NCBI GenBank assembly: GCA_014529385.2
Contig: CM043956.1
Coordinates: 66,204,281-66,268,280, forward strand
Length of the DNA: 64,000 bases
Reading direction: 5' to 3'
Source of the DNA: Adiantum capillus-veneris
Lineage: Eukaryota > Streptophyta > Polypodiopsida > Polypodiales > Pteridaceae
The notes under the pieces were generated by a model. The model worked only from the letters and a program-made list of their open reading frames with translations, had not been told where the DNA came from and ran no database searches. How positions within the stretch are numbered: the stretch's first letter is position 1; each line of letters starts with the position of its first letter. This document shows positions 20,624 to 31,959 of the stretch, one piece after another. The position numbers and the translations under genes are program-made.

Positions 20624-21318
20624 CGAAAGCCTGACACCCCAGTCACTATAATACCCATCTTCTCAACGGATGAGTGTGTTATGACACATATTTGGGCTCC
20701 ACCATCTACATAACCTTGTCTCGGATTTTTTCTTTTGTGCCACACATCTACTATTGGGCAAATGTCTGGTAGCTCATCCATTGCCAACACCTTTACTGAA
20801 TCTCTCTCTGGCTCTTTCTCCATTGGGTTGACCATCCTCTTCCACTGTCGCTTTAGCTTAGGCACCATCTCTATAAGCTGCTCAAAAGTAACATCGGCTT
20901 TCTTGCTTATCAGATCCTCCTTTAAGTTGTAGCTTAGTTGCCCATCCCTTAGTGGAAAATTTGAAACATGAAACTTGCGACGAGTCCTTCTTTTCCTCTT
21001 GGCCTTGACATCCTCGCCTTCATGTTTCTTTCCCTTCTTCTTACTAGGACCTGGGGCACTTCTTCCTTCCTTGTCCCCTGTGATCCTCTTCCCAATAGGC
21101 ATCACTAATGTATCCTCTAGCTTTGATGCCTTCTCCAAGGTGACTACACTTATCACTTTTGTCTTTCCCTTTTCCTCCTGGGTTAATCCACTGGTTCCTT
21201 CTTCCCCCTTAATTCTGATGCCATAATCATTTGACCTAGTTAGCACCAGTTTTAGCAATGGATACTTGTCTCCCCCCATCCTTGGTGGCTTATGACATTG
21301 CGAGCTGATGTGGCCCAA
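20624..21318 (-). pseudogene. pol: Protease region and gag C-terminus, element 3
   Basis: It reads from the end of a CCHC knuckle (GHISSQCHK) through a Lys/Glu-rich linker to the protease motif YVDGGAQICVITHSSVEK near residue 200. The same DGGA active-site form is found in elements 1 and 2. The frame ends shortly after the active site. Confidence 0.78.
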
Positions 21319-22233
21319 CTCTTGGCAATTATGACATGTGGGCGTCTGCCTCGAGAACCTACCATTGCTTTGTCCAACACCATTCCTAAGTCTTTCTTCA
21401 CCTCCTATGGCTGATTTGCAAACCTCCCTCGACCTAGATTATTTCCCACTTGACCTAACATGTTTAGGCTTAGATTCTTCATTCAATCTATCACTTGCCT
21501 CATGTCTTGCCTTAGCCCATCATCTTGCACTGTAGTGACCATTGCTCGCATAACTTGAGGAGTAACACAAACCACTAGTTCATGATGAACTGTTGTCATG
21601 CGACCTTGTAAAGAATCCATATGCTAAAATTCAGACCTCATGGGAAAAGACTCTACTCCTAGCTGGCTCATTTTCCTCAGCTTCCACTCTTTGTTCCTTG
21701 CCACCTCCAATGCATCTTCATATGACCTAGGCTTCTTTAGCTCCACTCTCCAACATATATTCTCCCAAATACTAGCCAAGAACCTATCCTTCGTCATCAT
21801 GTCAAGTGGGGGTACTTGTGGTGCTAAGGCCTTGCACATCCACTCCCATGCCAATGGGAGCTTACGTATGTACGCATCTACTGGATCACCTTCCTTTTTC
21901 ACCAATCCGTGTACTTATTGCCACACTTTGTCAAGTATTCACAAACTCCACTTCCAATCCATGCCTTAGATTTTCCCAACTCAATCTTACAGGTGGATCA
22001 GCCATATGCAACTCCTCTTCAAATGCTTTGGACCAAACTCGTGCATCACTCTTCAAACAAATTTGGAGAAGACGTAACATCTGCGTCGGGTCATGAATCT
22101 GTTTGTTAATACAACCAACCTCCATCTTTTCCAAAAAGTCTTTCACATCTTCATCACTTGTTCCGTGAAACTCCGGATAAGAGAAAGCCATGGCTACCCC
22201 AAGTTTTGATGCTTTGAGAATCCATTCTAACAC
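21319..22233 (-). pseudogene. gag: Gag, element 3
   Basis: The capsid-like part is in two frames. 22233-21931 includes FSYPEFHGTSDEDVKDFLEK, ARVWSKAFEEEL and WENLRHGLEVEF. 21905-21624 includes DAYIRKLPLAWEW, KDRFLASIWENICWRVE and YEDALEVARNKEWKL. A knuckle, CHNCQELGHISSQC, follows near 21345-21305. The frame change near 21920 breaks it. Confidence 0.78.
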
Positions 22234-22295
22234 ACGTGCAAGAACCCAAAACTTTTGATTGACTCAATCCCCAGAAATTTCAATGGAGTTCAACT

Positions 22296-22514
22296 TTAGA
22301 TAAGGACAAACACATGCACATCAAATGAGTTTTCATAGTTAATCATCGGAATTACAACAGGCAAAGGGCATTTCAATATCTCTCTTAATCTTCTTGGCCC
22401 AAACATAAAGACTATGTGTTGCTGAAAAAAAATATTCCTGGACACATGAACATTTATCTAGATTCTTTGTGTTCAATGAAAAGGAGTGAATTGAGGTCCG
22501 TTTTGATCATCCAT
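22296..22514 (-). pseudogene. Decayed leader ORF A of element 3
   Basis: The minus strand from ATG 22514 to TAA 22296 gives 72 codons, the same length as the element 2 homologue. It contains FQQHIVFMFGPRRLREIL, INYENSFDVHVFVL and a start region like MDD..., interrupted by two stops (TGA, TAG) in the first third. It lies between primer site and gag, as in elements 1 and 2. No B-type partner could be found in the remaining leader. Confidence 0.75.
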
Positions 22515-23192
22515 TAAAGTCATCCATGCAGCTCCCAAGAAAGCACACCTGTCTTATCCTCTGATTTTGCCAAAATTTCAGCAACATAAAAGAATAAATG
22601 GCTCAAAAGACCAAAAGACCGGCCATCATAACTTGGAAAAATTTTGACAGAGTTTCCCAAGAAGTAGAGCAGTGAGAACCCAAAATATATATTGTATATG
22701 TATGCATAAACTGCCAACAATAGAAACCGAGCATCAATTAGGAATCACTAGTATCATCGAAAGGATCTCACATTTGAGAACCCCCCAGCTCAATAAAACC
22801 TCACGCTATTGACCCTCTCACGAAGGCTTATGCAAATCTCGTATAGTTAGGTCTCAGAAATGACTATCTTCCAGACCAAGTCTTAGAAATGACTGGGACT
22901 GCCAAATAAAACCAAGTATGGCTCCACAAAGGAGTACGATGCCAATTTCCACAAGTAACGTACAATACCAACAAAAAATGCGCTCAAGCACGCGCTAAAT
23001 GATACATACCCGTGACAACTGCAAGTGACTCCACTGCTAGTATATCATTGTACTCCAACTATCTGTACCTATGTGAATCACCTGTACCTATACATGTCCC
23101 TCTAACCTGTAACCTGTAATCCCGAATCTCGAAGCTTGAAGCTCGAAGCAGAAGGTACTCAAAGAAGATCCTTCGTGGGGGCGCGAAAAGAA
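22515..23192 (-). other. Leader and primer site of element 3
   Basis: Untranslated leader with no convincing ORF. At 23168-23187 the minus strand reads TCGCGCCCCCACGAAGGATC, a mutated version of the TGGTGCCCC-AC-GAGGA primer site of elements 1 and 2. It abuts the LTR after a few bases. Confidence 0.7.
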
Positions 23193-24949
23193 TGTGAGAG
23201 GGATGGAAACACACAGAACGCCTCTATAATGACCCAATACACACTCTTGGGATGATATACACACACACTATGGGAAACCACTCGGCTTACACAACCCACC
23301 TGGACGAGACAGGGAACACACCTATGGAGTGAGAGGAGAGAGACTACCAATTTACCCACTCTACACAGAGACACACACACACACCCAAAAAAATTATCTC
23401 AAAAGAGGAGAGTTTCTGATGTTTAGATACAATTGAGCTTGGGCCAACACCAATGGGGAAAATAGCTCACACAATATGGGTAAAGTATGCCAGATACAAT
23501 CACAAATTGGAGCAGAAGCTTCGCTCATAGGAGACACTTACACAGCCAAATCACCAAAAAAAATAGTGAGGAATTTGGCAAAATGGATAGTACCATCGTG
23601 TCCGGAATGGCCCAAAAGCCCAGTCTACAATGTCAAAGTGCTCAAATCCGACCTCGGATGAGCTATTTACGGCCAAAACAGGCTCCAAAAATAGCAAAAA
23701 CACAGTTGCGGCTCTTCCTCCTCTTCTCTCCATGTTTTACCTTGTCTTCTCTCAGGTTTTTCAATTCCCACACTTATCTTTATTACTTGGTCACCCTAGG
23801 CCTTTTAGTTGACCTCAAACGGACCCCAAACAGGCCAAAAATTGGCCTCGTAGTGCATAGTTGTCACCTTTTTGCATCATCTGCACACCTGGCACTCAAC
23901 TTTTTTCAATAATTCATCCCGCCACCACGTGAAGTGGTCCCAAAATTTGGTCCTCATGATGACCTTTCTGCATACTTACCACAAGAAAACACCCAGGTTG
24001 TGTTCATACTTATCCACGTGCAAATATTGACCCCATTCGGCCTCCTGATGCCATCTGACACACCAGCTTACCTCATGTCATCGGCCCACGGATAACTTCC
24101 TTGAGAAGTTTTACGTGCTACCAACTCATCATTATTATAAACAAAACATACTGGTATTGGTTGTTGAGAGAGAAGGAGAGAGCACAAAGTAGAACCCCCA
24201 AGTGTGTAGAATACACACATGAGATGATGTATATATAGAGGGGACCTGGGTGCCATATATAGAGAAGCCATATATTGAGTAGCTTCACATATAAGCTCAA
24301 CACCCCCGCTCAAATAAGGGTCCCTAACTATGGATGAAAAAAAACCCTTGGGGGATCAAGGGAAAAACCCATAGCTCTATATACACCCACCGTTATATTA
24401 TAAAAATCATTGAATATACAAATGTTTACGAGGAGCTACATCACTCCTTTTACAATGAATGTTTTATGAGGAGTTACATTACTCCTATCCTATCAATACA
24501 ATAATGAATACAAAGGTTCAATAAAGAGGTGTAAAAGCTATGGATTAGCTTGTAATCAAAAGTGTCTCCGTGAATCTGCTGTGTAGCTTGTCATCAATAT
24601 CGCATCACCAAACATGTCTTCATGTTGTCATCAATATGGCATCACCAAACATATCTTCATAAATCTTTTATTGTCACCAAGTTTGTCTTCATAAAATCAA
24701 TTCTTTGATCAATTCTACATAGATCATAGACTCCAAAAAAAAACATGTCATGAAAATTATTAGCATCGTTAATGAAATAATTACGTTCACAATGCCATAA
24801 GAGATGGTTCGCGATGCCACTCTTTTGACGACATATATACGCACGACAACATATGGTACATAAAGTATAAACGTAAAAGTACAAAATATGTGATTACGTG
24901 ATACAAATGATATGTGTATATACTACATAAAACAACATTTATCAATGTA

Positions 24950-25440
24950 GTGATCAATGAATACCATCAAAGTATTAACAAAATATCATCATTATATCAA
25001 TAAAAATGAATAAATGATCATGGTATCAACGAAAAGCATCATGATATCACCGAGAATAATCATTGTATCAACGAAACAACATCATGGCATCATCGAGAAT
25101 AACCATGGTATCAATGAAACATCATCATGGCATCACCGAGAATAACCATGGTATCAACGAAACAACATCATGGTATCACCGAGAATAACCATGGTATCAA
25201 CAAAACATCATCATGGTATCAACAAAAATCACCATGGAATCAACGAAATATCATCATGGAATCACCGAGAATAACCATGGTATCAACGAAATATCATTAT
25301 GGCACCACCGAGAATAACCATGGTATCAATGACATATCATCATGGTATCAACGAAAATCACCATGACCAAAGTATTAACAAAACATCATCATGGTACCAT
25401 CAAAATCACTATGGTATCAATGAGAAATTATCAATAAAAC
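24950..25440. repeat. ATCATGGTATCAACGAAA-type tandem repeat
   Basis: Degenerate units of about 25-40 bases alternate ATCATCATGG, TATCAACGAAA and CACCGAGAATAACC. The array lies inside the small LTR element. Related ATCATGG-rich blocks occur at 31960, 43235 and 60351. Confidence 0.85.
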
Positions 25441-25699
25441 GACGTAAACTATATCTCTAAAAGAATAATTATACGAGAATCAATGAACGAGTATATCATA
25501 TAACAAAAGATCATGTACCAACAGTAGCTCGATAGAATTTGGACGATCATCAACGGCTCAACTGAATCAGAACGATGTGTAACTGGCTTCTGCAGCAAAG
25601 TTACGTTAGTAACAAATATATGATTGATGAAGAAAAATATAATTGAGAAGTTTTCAATTATGAGAAAAATCAAAAGCAAAAAGTAAAATTTTGATTTTC

Positions 25700-26250
25700 A
25701 AACATATTTGCAGTCCGAGACGATAACCCAAAATCGGTGCCGAATTTAGAGAAACTTTCTTCTGCAAAGTTATAGACCACATCGATTCCAATCTCTCACG
25801 TGGGTAGTTTCTTCTGCAAAGTTGTAGAACACATCGATTCCGGTCTCTCACCTGGGTAGTTTCTGCAAAATTGTTTTCAATAAGCAGAAAAATAAAAAAC
25901 AAAAAACAGAAATTGCTTTTTAGGTATGTACGCTGTCCGCGAACGATAACTCAAAATCGGTGTAGAATTTGAAAATACTTTCTTCTGCAAAGTTGTAGAC
26001 CACATCGATTCCGGTCTCTCTCAAGGGTAGTTTCTGCAAAATCGTTTCCAATTAGCAGAAAAATCAAAAACAAAACGCGGAAGTTGTTTTTCAGGTATAT
26101 ACGCAGTCCGTGAACGATAACTCAAAATCGGTGCAGAATTTGAAGAAACTTACTTCTGAAAAGTTGTAGACCACATCGATTCCGATCCTTCGAGCGGATG
26201 GTTTCTGCAAAATCGATTTTGATCAGGAGAAAAATCGAAAACAAAAACGT
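25700..26250. repeat. Tandem repeat (about 170-230 bp x 3) next to the primer site
   Basis: Three units each contain CGATAACTCAAAATCGG, TTCTGCAAAGTTGTAGACC, ACATCGATTCC and TTTCTGCAAAATCG. They start near 25711, 25938 and 26110. They lie in the leader of the small minus-strand LTR element. No ORF. Confidence 0.85.
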
Positions 26251-26571
26251 ACTGCTCTGATACCATGTTGAGAGAGAAGGAGAGAGCACAGAAGTAGAAC
26301 CCCAAAGTGTGTAGAATACACACATGAGATGATGTATATATAGAGGGGACCTGGGTGCCATATATAGAGAAGCCATATATTGAGTAGCTTCACATATAAG
26401 CTCAACATTGGTGATAGTGAAAATCAATGCACTATGTACATGATATCCTACCTGTACACATGTGGGCCCCACGTAACCACCTGGCTCTGAAAAATGGGCA
26501 ATTCTTTATTTGATGCACCACGCATGTGTATATACATATGCACAATCCCTTCTTCTAAAAAACTCTTGACA

Positions 26572-26638
26572 ACGTATACCGACGTCCACCATTAATGTTG
26601 GTAATTTGATGTTGGTATTTAGGTTATCTCTTGTAGTG
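26572..26638. other. CACTA-type transposon right terminus
   Basis: The segment ends ...GGTTATCTCTTGTAGTG, the reverse complement of CACTACAAGAGATAACC. CACTACAAGA is the classic plant CACTA start. Its left edge is the ACGT duplication of gypsy 3, so it is the continuation of the DNA ending at 15967 and probably the end of the transposon carrying the decayed transposase. Confidence 0.6.
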
Positions 26639-27365
26639 TATAAACCCGAGTGACATCGAACTAATCACCTTGACATATAATAAGGTATAGAGGATGGTAG
26701 CAAGGCTTAAAGTGCACTTTAGTCGTAATCACAAGAATTAAGGAGATATTATATATGTGGGCATGAATTTAGTGTTTCCTTGATGAGCAAAACTATTGAT
26801 CTTAAACAAAAGTATATCCTCCATATTTAAAACAAAAGAGGTAAGAAATTATTGCTCTATTAGTTTCTTTTTTCCTAGTAAAGTCTTTGAAGTTGATTTT
26901 ACATTGGAAATATAAAACTAGGCAAAAAGATTGACACAATCATTGTAGTGACCCATGTTTTGTAGCAATCTATGTTTCACAAATATCTCTACGGAGTCAT
27001 GAATGCGAGGAATTTGGGCTTGGAGTTTGTCATGTATTTACACTTTTCAACACTCTCATTGGCATATATACACCTTTGACTAAGTAGAAACTAACGGAAT
27101 CCTCATAAATAATAGAAGCTTGAATACTTACATGCTTATGAATAGAAAAATTGTTGAACAATAACACCCAGCTTCTGTTGTAGAACATGCCTCTACACCC
27201 ACCCAAACCCAACTCATACTACAGAGCATCCCTCCATGCCCCCTCCACATACAAGAGTATTAACTAAGGGCTATCTTAAGTGTACAATAGGAGGGTTTTA
27301 TAACGTATAAAAGTTGGGGTTAGAAAGGCAATTTTGGTGCTCACAAGTAACATCTTTCTTGGGTG
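26639..27365. other. AT-rich DNA, no gene seen
   Basis: Short ORFs only, without recognisable motifs or repeats shared with the rest of the window. Confidence 0.5.
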
Positions 27366-27588
27366 AAAGCATGTATAGGTGGTACTATTTTTTGCACTTT
27401 TTGGTAGTACCCTTTTAAAAAAATGGAGACCGATAAATTTTTGAAAAAAAAAAAAACATGTCGCACTTTATAGTTTTAGATTCTACATGCTAGTTTATTT
27501 TACATGTAACACATGAATATGGGGCTTATAAAGTGCTACCAAAGGACTATCCAAGACACCCCTTTTTGGTACCGCCAATATATGCTTT
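27366..27588. mobile_element. Short inverted-repeat element (MITE-like)
   Basis: The left end AAAGCATGTATAGGTGGTAC and the reverse complement of the right end match at 17 of 20 bases. They enclose about 220 bases with no ORF, including poly-A-like and ACCAAAGGACTATCC-type sequence. No clear target duplication was identified. Confidence 0.5.
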
Positions 27589-29213
27589 GGCCCTCTTATA
27601 TTCTATTAATGCCCCCCCCACTCCTGCCCCATCCTTTGCTCTTCATACATTGAAATTCTCCTAAGGAAACCATATATTTAATAGAAAAAGAAGAGGTATG
27701 TTGGAGGACTGAATTGGTCTAGGCACTTTTGGCTCCGGGATGCATGACCTCTAAGAAACTATTCAAGAACAATGTCAAGTTTTTGGAGGCCAAGTGGGCT
27801 CACAGGTTTTTGCAAAGGGCAGCCTAGGTGATCCTAGCTTCATGGATGCACTTGAATTTCCCATATTTAGAACTACTTATAGCCATCCACGTTGGTGGGC
27901 TATGAACAACTAGTAAAATTTTTCATAATATAGATTTGCAAATTGTGTTTATATATTATATCTATATACAAATAAATGAGGTGAAAAAAAAAATCCAAAA
28001 GTGGGCTTTCTTTTAAGGCTAACATTCAATAACTATAAAATAAGAATTTCAACATGCACAATTTTTGGAAACTGACATAAATTACCAAACATGGCTGGCA
28101 TAACCATCAAATAGTATCACCTTAAGTAGGGAAGTCATAGATCTAGTATGCATATATGTAGCATTAGATATTGAAAATTTAGATAAGGTAAATGTTTTAT
28201 ATGGTTGTTCATTGAACTCACAAATATTCAATATTTGACCGATGTGAGTTTTTATATTTAGTTATAGTCACAAATAAAAAAAATTAACATGAGAGTTGAA
28301 AAAACATAATCATATATATAAGTAGTTACCACGGATTATTGGCTTCACCTTTGTTTTTTTCTTAATCTAGGGTACAAGCTTTAAGAAGCCTTCAAATGTT
28401 GGTTTGTGTAGGTTTCTTCATTAGTGTGGTTACTATTGAGTTTGTTAGTGAGAGATTATAATTTTAATGAGTACTTTGGCTACCATTTTATAAGTTTACA
28501 AACTAATTTCTAATTTTTTCCCTAGATTTCATGTACTGTTTTATTTAAATTTGTGAGGAAGGGACACTAAAGTGTCTTTTTTGATATCAAACTAGTGTTC
28601 ATTGAGGGGAAGCAAGTTTAAATATTCTTTATAAGTGATGTATCTCAATTTGTGTTATATCAACCAGGTTGAGAACATCACTACAATATGTATTGGCTCC
28701 TCTTCTTATACGACAGTTGTGTATAGGCATCCACATTGTCATTGCTACAAGTAGTTGTATTGTGGGAGAGGGAGTCCGCTTACATATTTCATGTACTATT
28801 GTTTTCATGTCCATGTTTATTATGCCATGCTATTCTAGCTTACAGTCTCCAAATTGGAAGAAAAACATGAACTCTCGGCATTGAATTTTGCCAGCAAAAG
28901 TAATACCCTTACTAACATAAATCTTACTTCATAGAGGGTGTATTTTAAGCTTTAACATGTGCCAAAATACAAAATAAAGTCTCTTTGTTATCACTTATAA
29001 GAGGAAAATTTGAGAACCACCCCTATTACCGCGGATTAACAAATGAAAATGCAGAGAGAGAAAATTGCATTGACGATAATAAGGGTAGCAATAGGCGCGA
29101 CAATGGTTTGCCAGCAATATACACGATAATAGTCACGGATATATATACGCAATTATTACAACGTATATTGTCATGCCTATTACCGCAAATATTATCTCTA
29201 TATGGCTACTCAA
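27589..29213. other. AT-rich DNA, no gene supported
   Basis: Contains homopolymer runs and ORFs under 90 codons with no recognised motif. The best ORFs (28669-28884 and 28985-29248) have no visible homologue in the window. Nothing else is supported. Confidence 0.4.
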
Positions 29214-29277
29214 AAATAAAGGTGCTCATTTGGACCACCCAATTTTAGGTGGCCCAAATGAGCACCTTTATTTTTTA
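29214..29277. repeat. Near-perfect hairpin palindrome
   Basis: AAATAAAGGTGCTCATTTGG and its inverse flank a small loop (CAATTTTA), with the stem continued by ACCACC/GGTGG and one unpaired position. The stem is about 27 bases. Nearby sequence does not repeat it. Confidence 0.85.
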
Positions 29278-29481
29278 CCTGCATAAAATATATGAAACAT
29301 CAATTATATTTTGGAAAAGTGTATAGAAAAAAATAAAAGATCGAGTTTGAATATACCTTACCTTGACAATTTAAAGTACAAAGGACCAATAATTTAAGAA
29401 AAATACAAATAAGATGGAAATCTTAGTTTAGTGTATTTATATATCCTCATAGAGTTTTCTTGAGGCACATTGGGACTTTAA

Positions 29482-30802
29482 CATTAGGTTGGTAACCTAA
29501 CAGGACATAAAAGTGTCCTTTCAGGGTTTTGAAAAAAACCTCCAAAACCATAGTAGATCCACTCATTTTGTAAAATCCTTTCATGAGGTTATAGTTCAAC
29601 GCCTACTAAACATGGAAAAAATAAGAAACTTGTAAAATTTCTCATCTTTTGGTCACACCAAGCCTCCAAAGTTGATGGACCATTGAATTTTCATCAAAAC
29701 AGTCATTTCTTACGTTTTGTTGCATAAAAATAAGATTAGGGATTTTTGTAGGACTTGAGATAAATTCCCTACTTAACTTCAATGGGCTGGTGATCAGAAC
29801 ATATGATTGCTTCTCACTCACTATTTTTTGTTTTGCCAAAATAAATAGGTACAAAAAAGTTGAATTTTTACCATTCTGCAAACCTATCATCAAAGTTTCT
29901 ATAGCCACGCTCAATACAAATAATATATGCATGTTTTCTTAGTTCCCTATTTTCCTTTATGTTCATAAGGAGACATGGAGCATGTCAAAAGAATAATACA
30001 TCTCTTACCGACGGGAATCTTGGCGACAAAGATGAAGTGTTAAATACAGCAAATATGAAAAAACTGGGTTGAACATTATGAGTTTTAGAATCCCATAGAA
30101 ACTATTCAATATCTAGCCAAATTTGATCCTTATGACTAGATATGGTTACTACCTAAAAAATTCATGTAGTTGTCACAAGAAACTAACAATATTGAAAAAG
30201 CTATACTTGATATACTAGAATGTTTCGTTTTCTTCCATAATTGAAAAAATCAACCATTTTTGTGTACTATGCAAAATAGGGTATTAGGTGCCCCAAAACT
30301 CAAGGAATGTTAGCTTTATGTTACAATATGCGACATAGAAATTCAAAAATGAATTTGGATATCGTAAAATCCACCAAAAAAATCATAGAAGAGCTAAAAT
30401 TGGCTAAAAAACAGGATTTGACAGTTTTTGTAATTTGGTTATAACTTACAACTTTAATATTTATTTCTCCCTAGAAGCATCAGGACATGTTGAGGACTAC
30501 TAAAGATAGTTCTCTAGCATTATAGACCTCACAAACATGAATTCTAGAGTGGTATAGTTGCAAAAAGTTGAAAAAAGCCAGAAATAGGACCCGTTTTTTC
30601 ACACAGTTTAGGTTGTGAAATGTTGTGCAAGGACAATGTTAAAGATGGAATTGATATTCCAAAAAAATGTCGAGTTTTTTTCAGCTCATGAGACAACTTT
30701 CTAGATAGATAGCACCTCAAAATCCATTTTGAAACTCTTGTCATAATTCAAGGAAAATGGTCACTTCACAGGACATAAAAGTGTCCCATTACCAACCTAG
30801 TG
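29482..30802 (+). mobile_element. TTAA-flanked TIR element, copy d
   Basis: Begins CATTAGGTTGGTAACC (one change from the family CACTAGG) and ends CCAACCTAGTG. TTAA is at 29478-29481 and 30803-30806. Length 1321 bases. It is homologous to copies a, b, c, e and f throughout. Minus-strand ORFs of 66-96 codons recur between copies but contain no recognised transposase motif. Confidence 0.92.
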
Positions 30803-30806
30803 TTAA

Positions 30807-31209
30807 GAGAGGATTACAAATAATTTTCTATCTTTTGAAGTCCTCCTCCTCCTCCTTGTCCTTGTCCACAGGTTCATACATTTGATTACCCTGACTCTTC
30901 ATTCACCAAAACCAGATTAAACAAATTAACAACTCAAAAGAATCAATACAATATGATTTTTCTAAACTTATCGCATGTAGAGATTAAACTGCTAAGTTTA
31001 ATTTCTCACAAGAGATGTGATGCTTCTCCAATAACCATTGAAAAGTATCAAATTCTGTGTGCCGCTCTCCATACTTGACCATATCTTTTATCGAGCGGCT
31101 TATAGTGATATTTTTCTAAGTTAAAATAACAAAATCAATGCATAAACTAACAACTCTTTTAAGCTTGTTTAGACTCTAATCTCAAAAAATCTTACATATT
31201 TGTCCATCT
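30807..31209 (-). other. Possible exon fragment in flanking DNA
   Basis: On the minus strand about 31110-30985 reads an open stretch including DMVKYGERHTEFDTFQWLLE, ending in TAA. A second acidic stretch (DKDKDKEEEEDF) lies near 30880-30840. The composition looks protein-coding, but no family is recognised and no gene structure can be closed. Confidence 0.3.
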
Positions 31210-31294
31210 TGTTGAGTAGACAAAGAAAGAGAAGAACGGAGTGACAATGCGCAAAGAGTGCAACCCCAAAGTGTAAAGAATATGCACACAAGAT

Positions 31295-31331
<37 letters not shown>

Positions 31332-31377
31332 GGAACTTATGGCTATATTTAAAGTAGCTTCACATATAAGCTCAATA
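31210..31377 (-). repeat. Diverged LTR of a second small-LTR-type element
   Basis: TGTTGAG...GTAGCTTCACATATAAGCTCAATA matches the LTR at 24162-24302, with a (TA)n expansion near 31298-31328. The following interior (CTGCTCAAACAAGGGTCCCTAA, CCCACCGTTATATTA) matches the interior of the first element. No second LTR is seen inside the window. Confidence 0.7.
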
Positions 31378-31959
31378 GTCCTGCTCAAACAAGGGTCCCT
31401 AATTGTGGATGAAGAAACCCTTGGTACTCAAAGGGAAAACCCACATCCCTATATATACCCACCGTTATATTAATATATTATTCAATTTACAAAAGTGGTT
31501 TATAATGAGCTACAATACTCTCGTTATATATAGAAATAGCCTCAAAGGCTCAATAAAATGATATCATTAACTCTTCAAGGAATACTTTGGATCATCTTTA
31601 ACTTTGATAAACATATACCATCTCTCAGATACTTCACTTTATCTTTGAGTCATGTATAATTTGTCAACATCACAAAATCAAAGAGTACAAGATGAAAATA
31701 ATATCAATGTTAGAGAAATACACTTGCATAATGTTTCAATCAAGATTTAGCCCATGTATATATTACACAATCTTCTCGAAATAAAATACCATGTAATATG
31801 TACACATATATACAAATCCAATACTCAGATTTTACCATGGGGATCTATTATTTTTATGGATTCTATTCAATGTAAGTTTTCTCAATCATAAATGAATCGC
31901 CATAGAATGGCATCACAAAGAAAATCTATGAAGAAAAAAAAAATCTCAAACATAGAAAA
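31378..31959. other. Interior of second small-LTR-type element
   Basis: Similar at its left end to 24303-24430 (purine tract and TATATACCCACCGTTATAT). The rest is AT-rich, with no gene seen. Confidence 0.5.

Larger units (their letters stand above)
24162..26407 (-). mobile_element. Small non-autonomous LTR retrotransposon (TRIM/LARD-like), minus strand
   Basis: Direct repeats of about 141 bp (24162-24302 and 26266-26407) run TGTTGAGAGAGAAGG...AGCTCAACA. TTGGT is exactly duplicated at 24157-24161 and 26408-26412. The initiator-Met primer site TGGTATCAGAGC is on the minus strand at 26265-26254, directly against the LTR. The purine tract, also minus, is GAGCGGGGG near 24303-24311. No gag or pol is present. 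The 2-kb interior is ATCATGG-rich repeats and a second tandem repeat. It must be mobilised by another element's proteins. Confidence 0.92.
15968..26571 (-). mobile_element. Ty3/gypsy LTR retrotransposon 3, Tat-like, minus strand
   Basis: Terminal repeats at 15968-17108 and 23193-26571 (the latter split by another element) share TGTGAG...AGGATGG and ...CT(C/T)CT(T)GACA-type ends. An ACGT duplication flanks it. On the minus strand the order is primer site, decayed leader ORF A, gag, protease, RT, RNase H, second RNase H, integrase. Multiple frameshifts and stops in pol make it the most decayed of the three gypsy copies. Confidence 0.92.
23193..26571 (-). repeat. 5' LTR of gypsy element 3, split by a small LTR element
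   Basis: 23193-24161 and 26413-26571 together match 15968-17108. The interruption is the element at 24162-26407 plus its duplicated TTGGT. The right end, CTCTTGACA, is followed by ACGT, the target duplication. Confidence 0.92.

Noticed and set aside
29642..29932. 96-codon ORF shared by TTAA-element copies d and f
   Set aside because: Copies are alike over their whole length, so sharing is not evidence of coding. Other copies break the frame, and no transposase motif is seen.
29478..30806. CACTA-superfamily assignment for the TTAA elements from their CACTA ends
   Set aside because: Flanks are consistently TTAA and empty sites confirm insertion at TTAA, whereas CACTA elements make 3-bp duplications.
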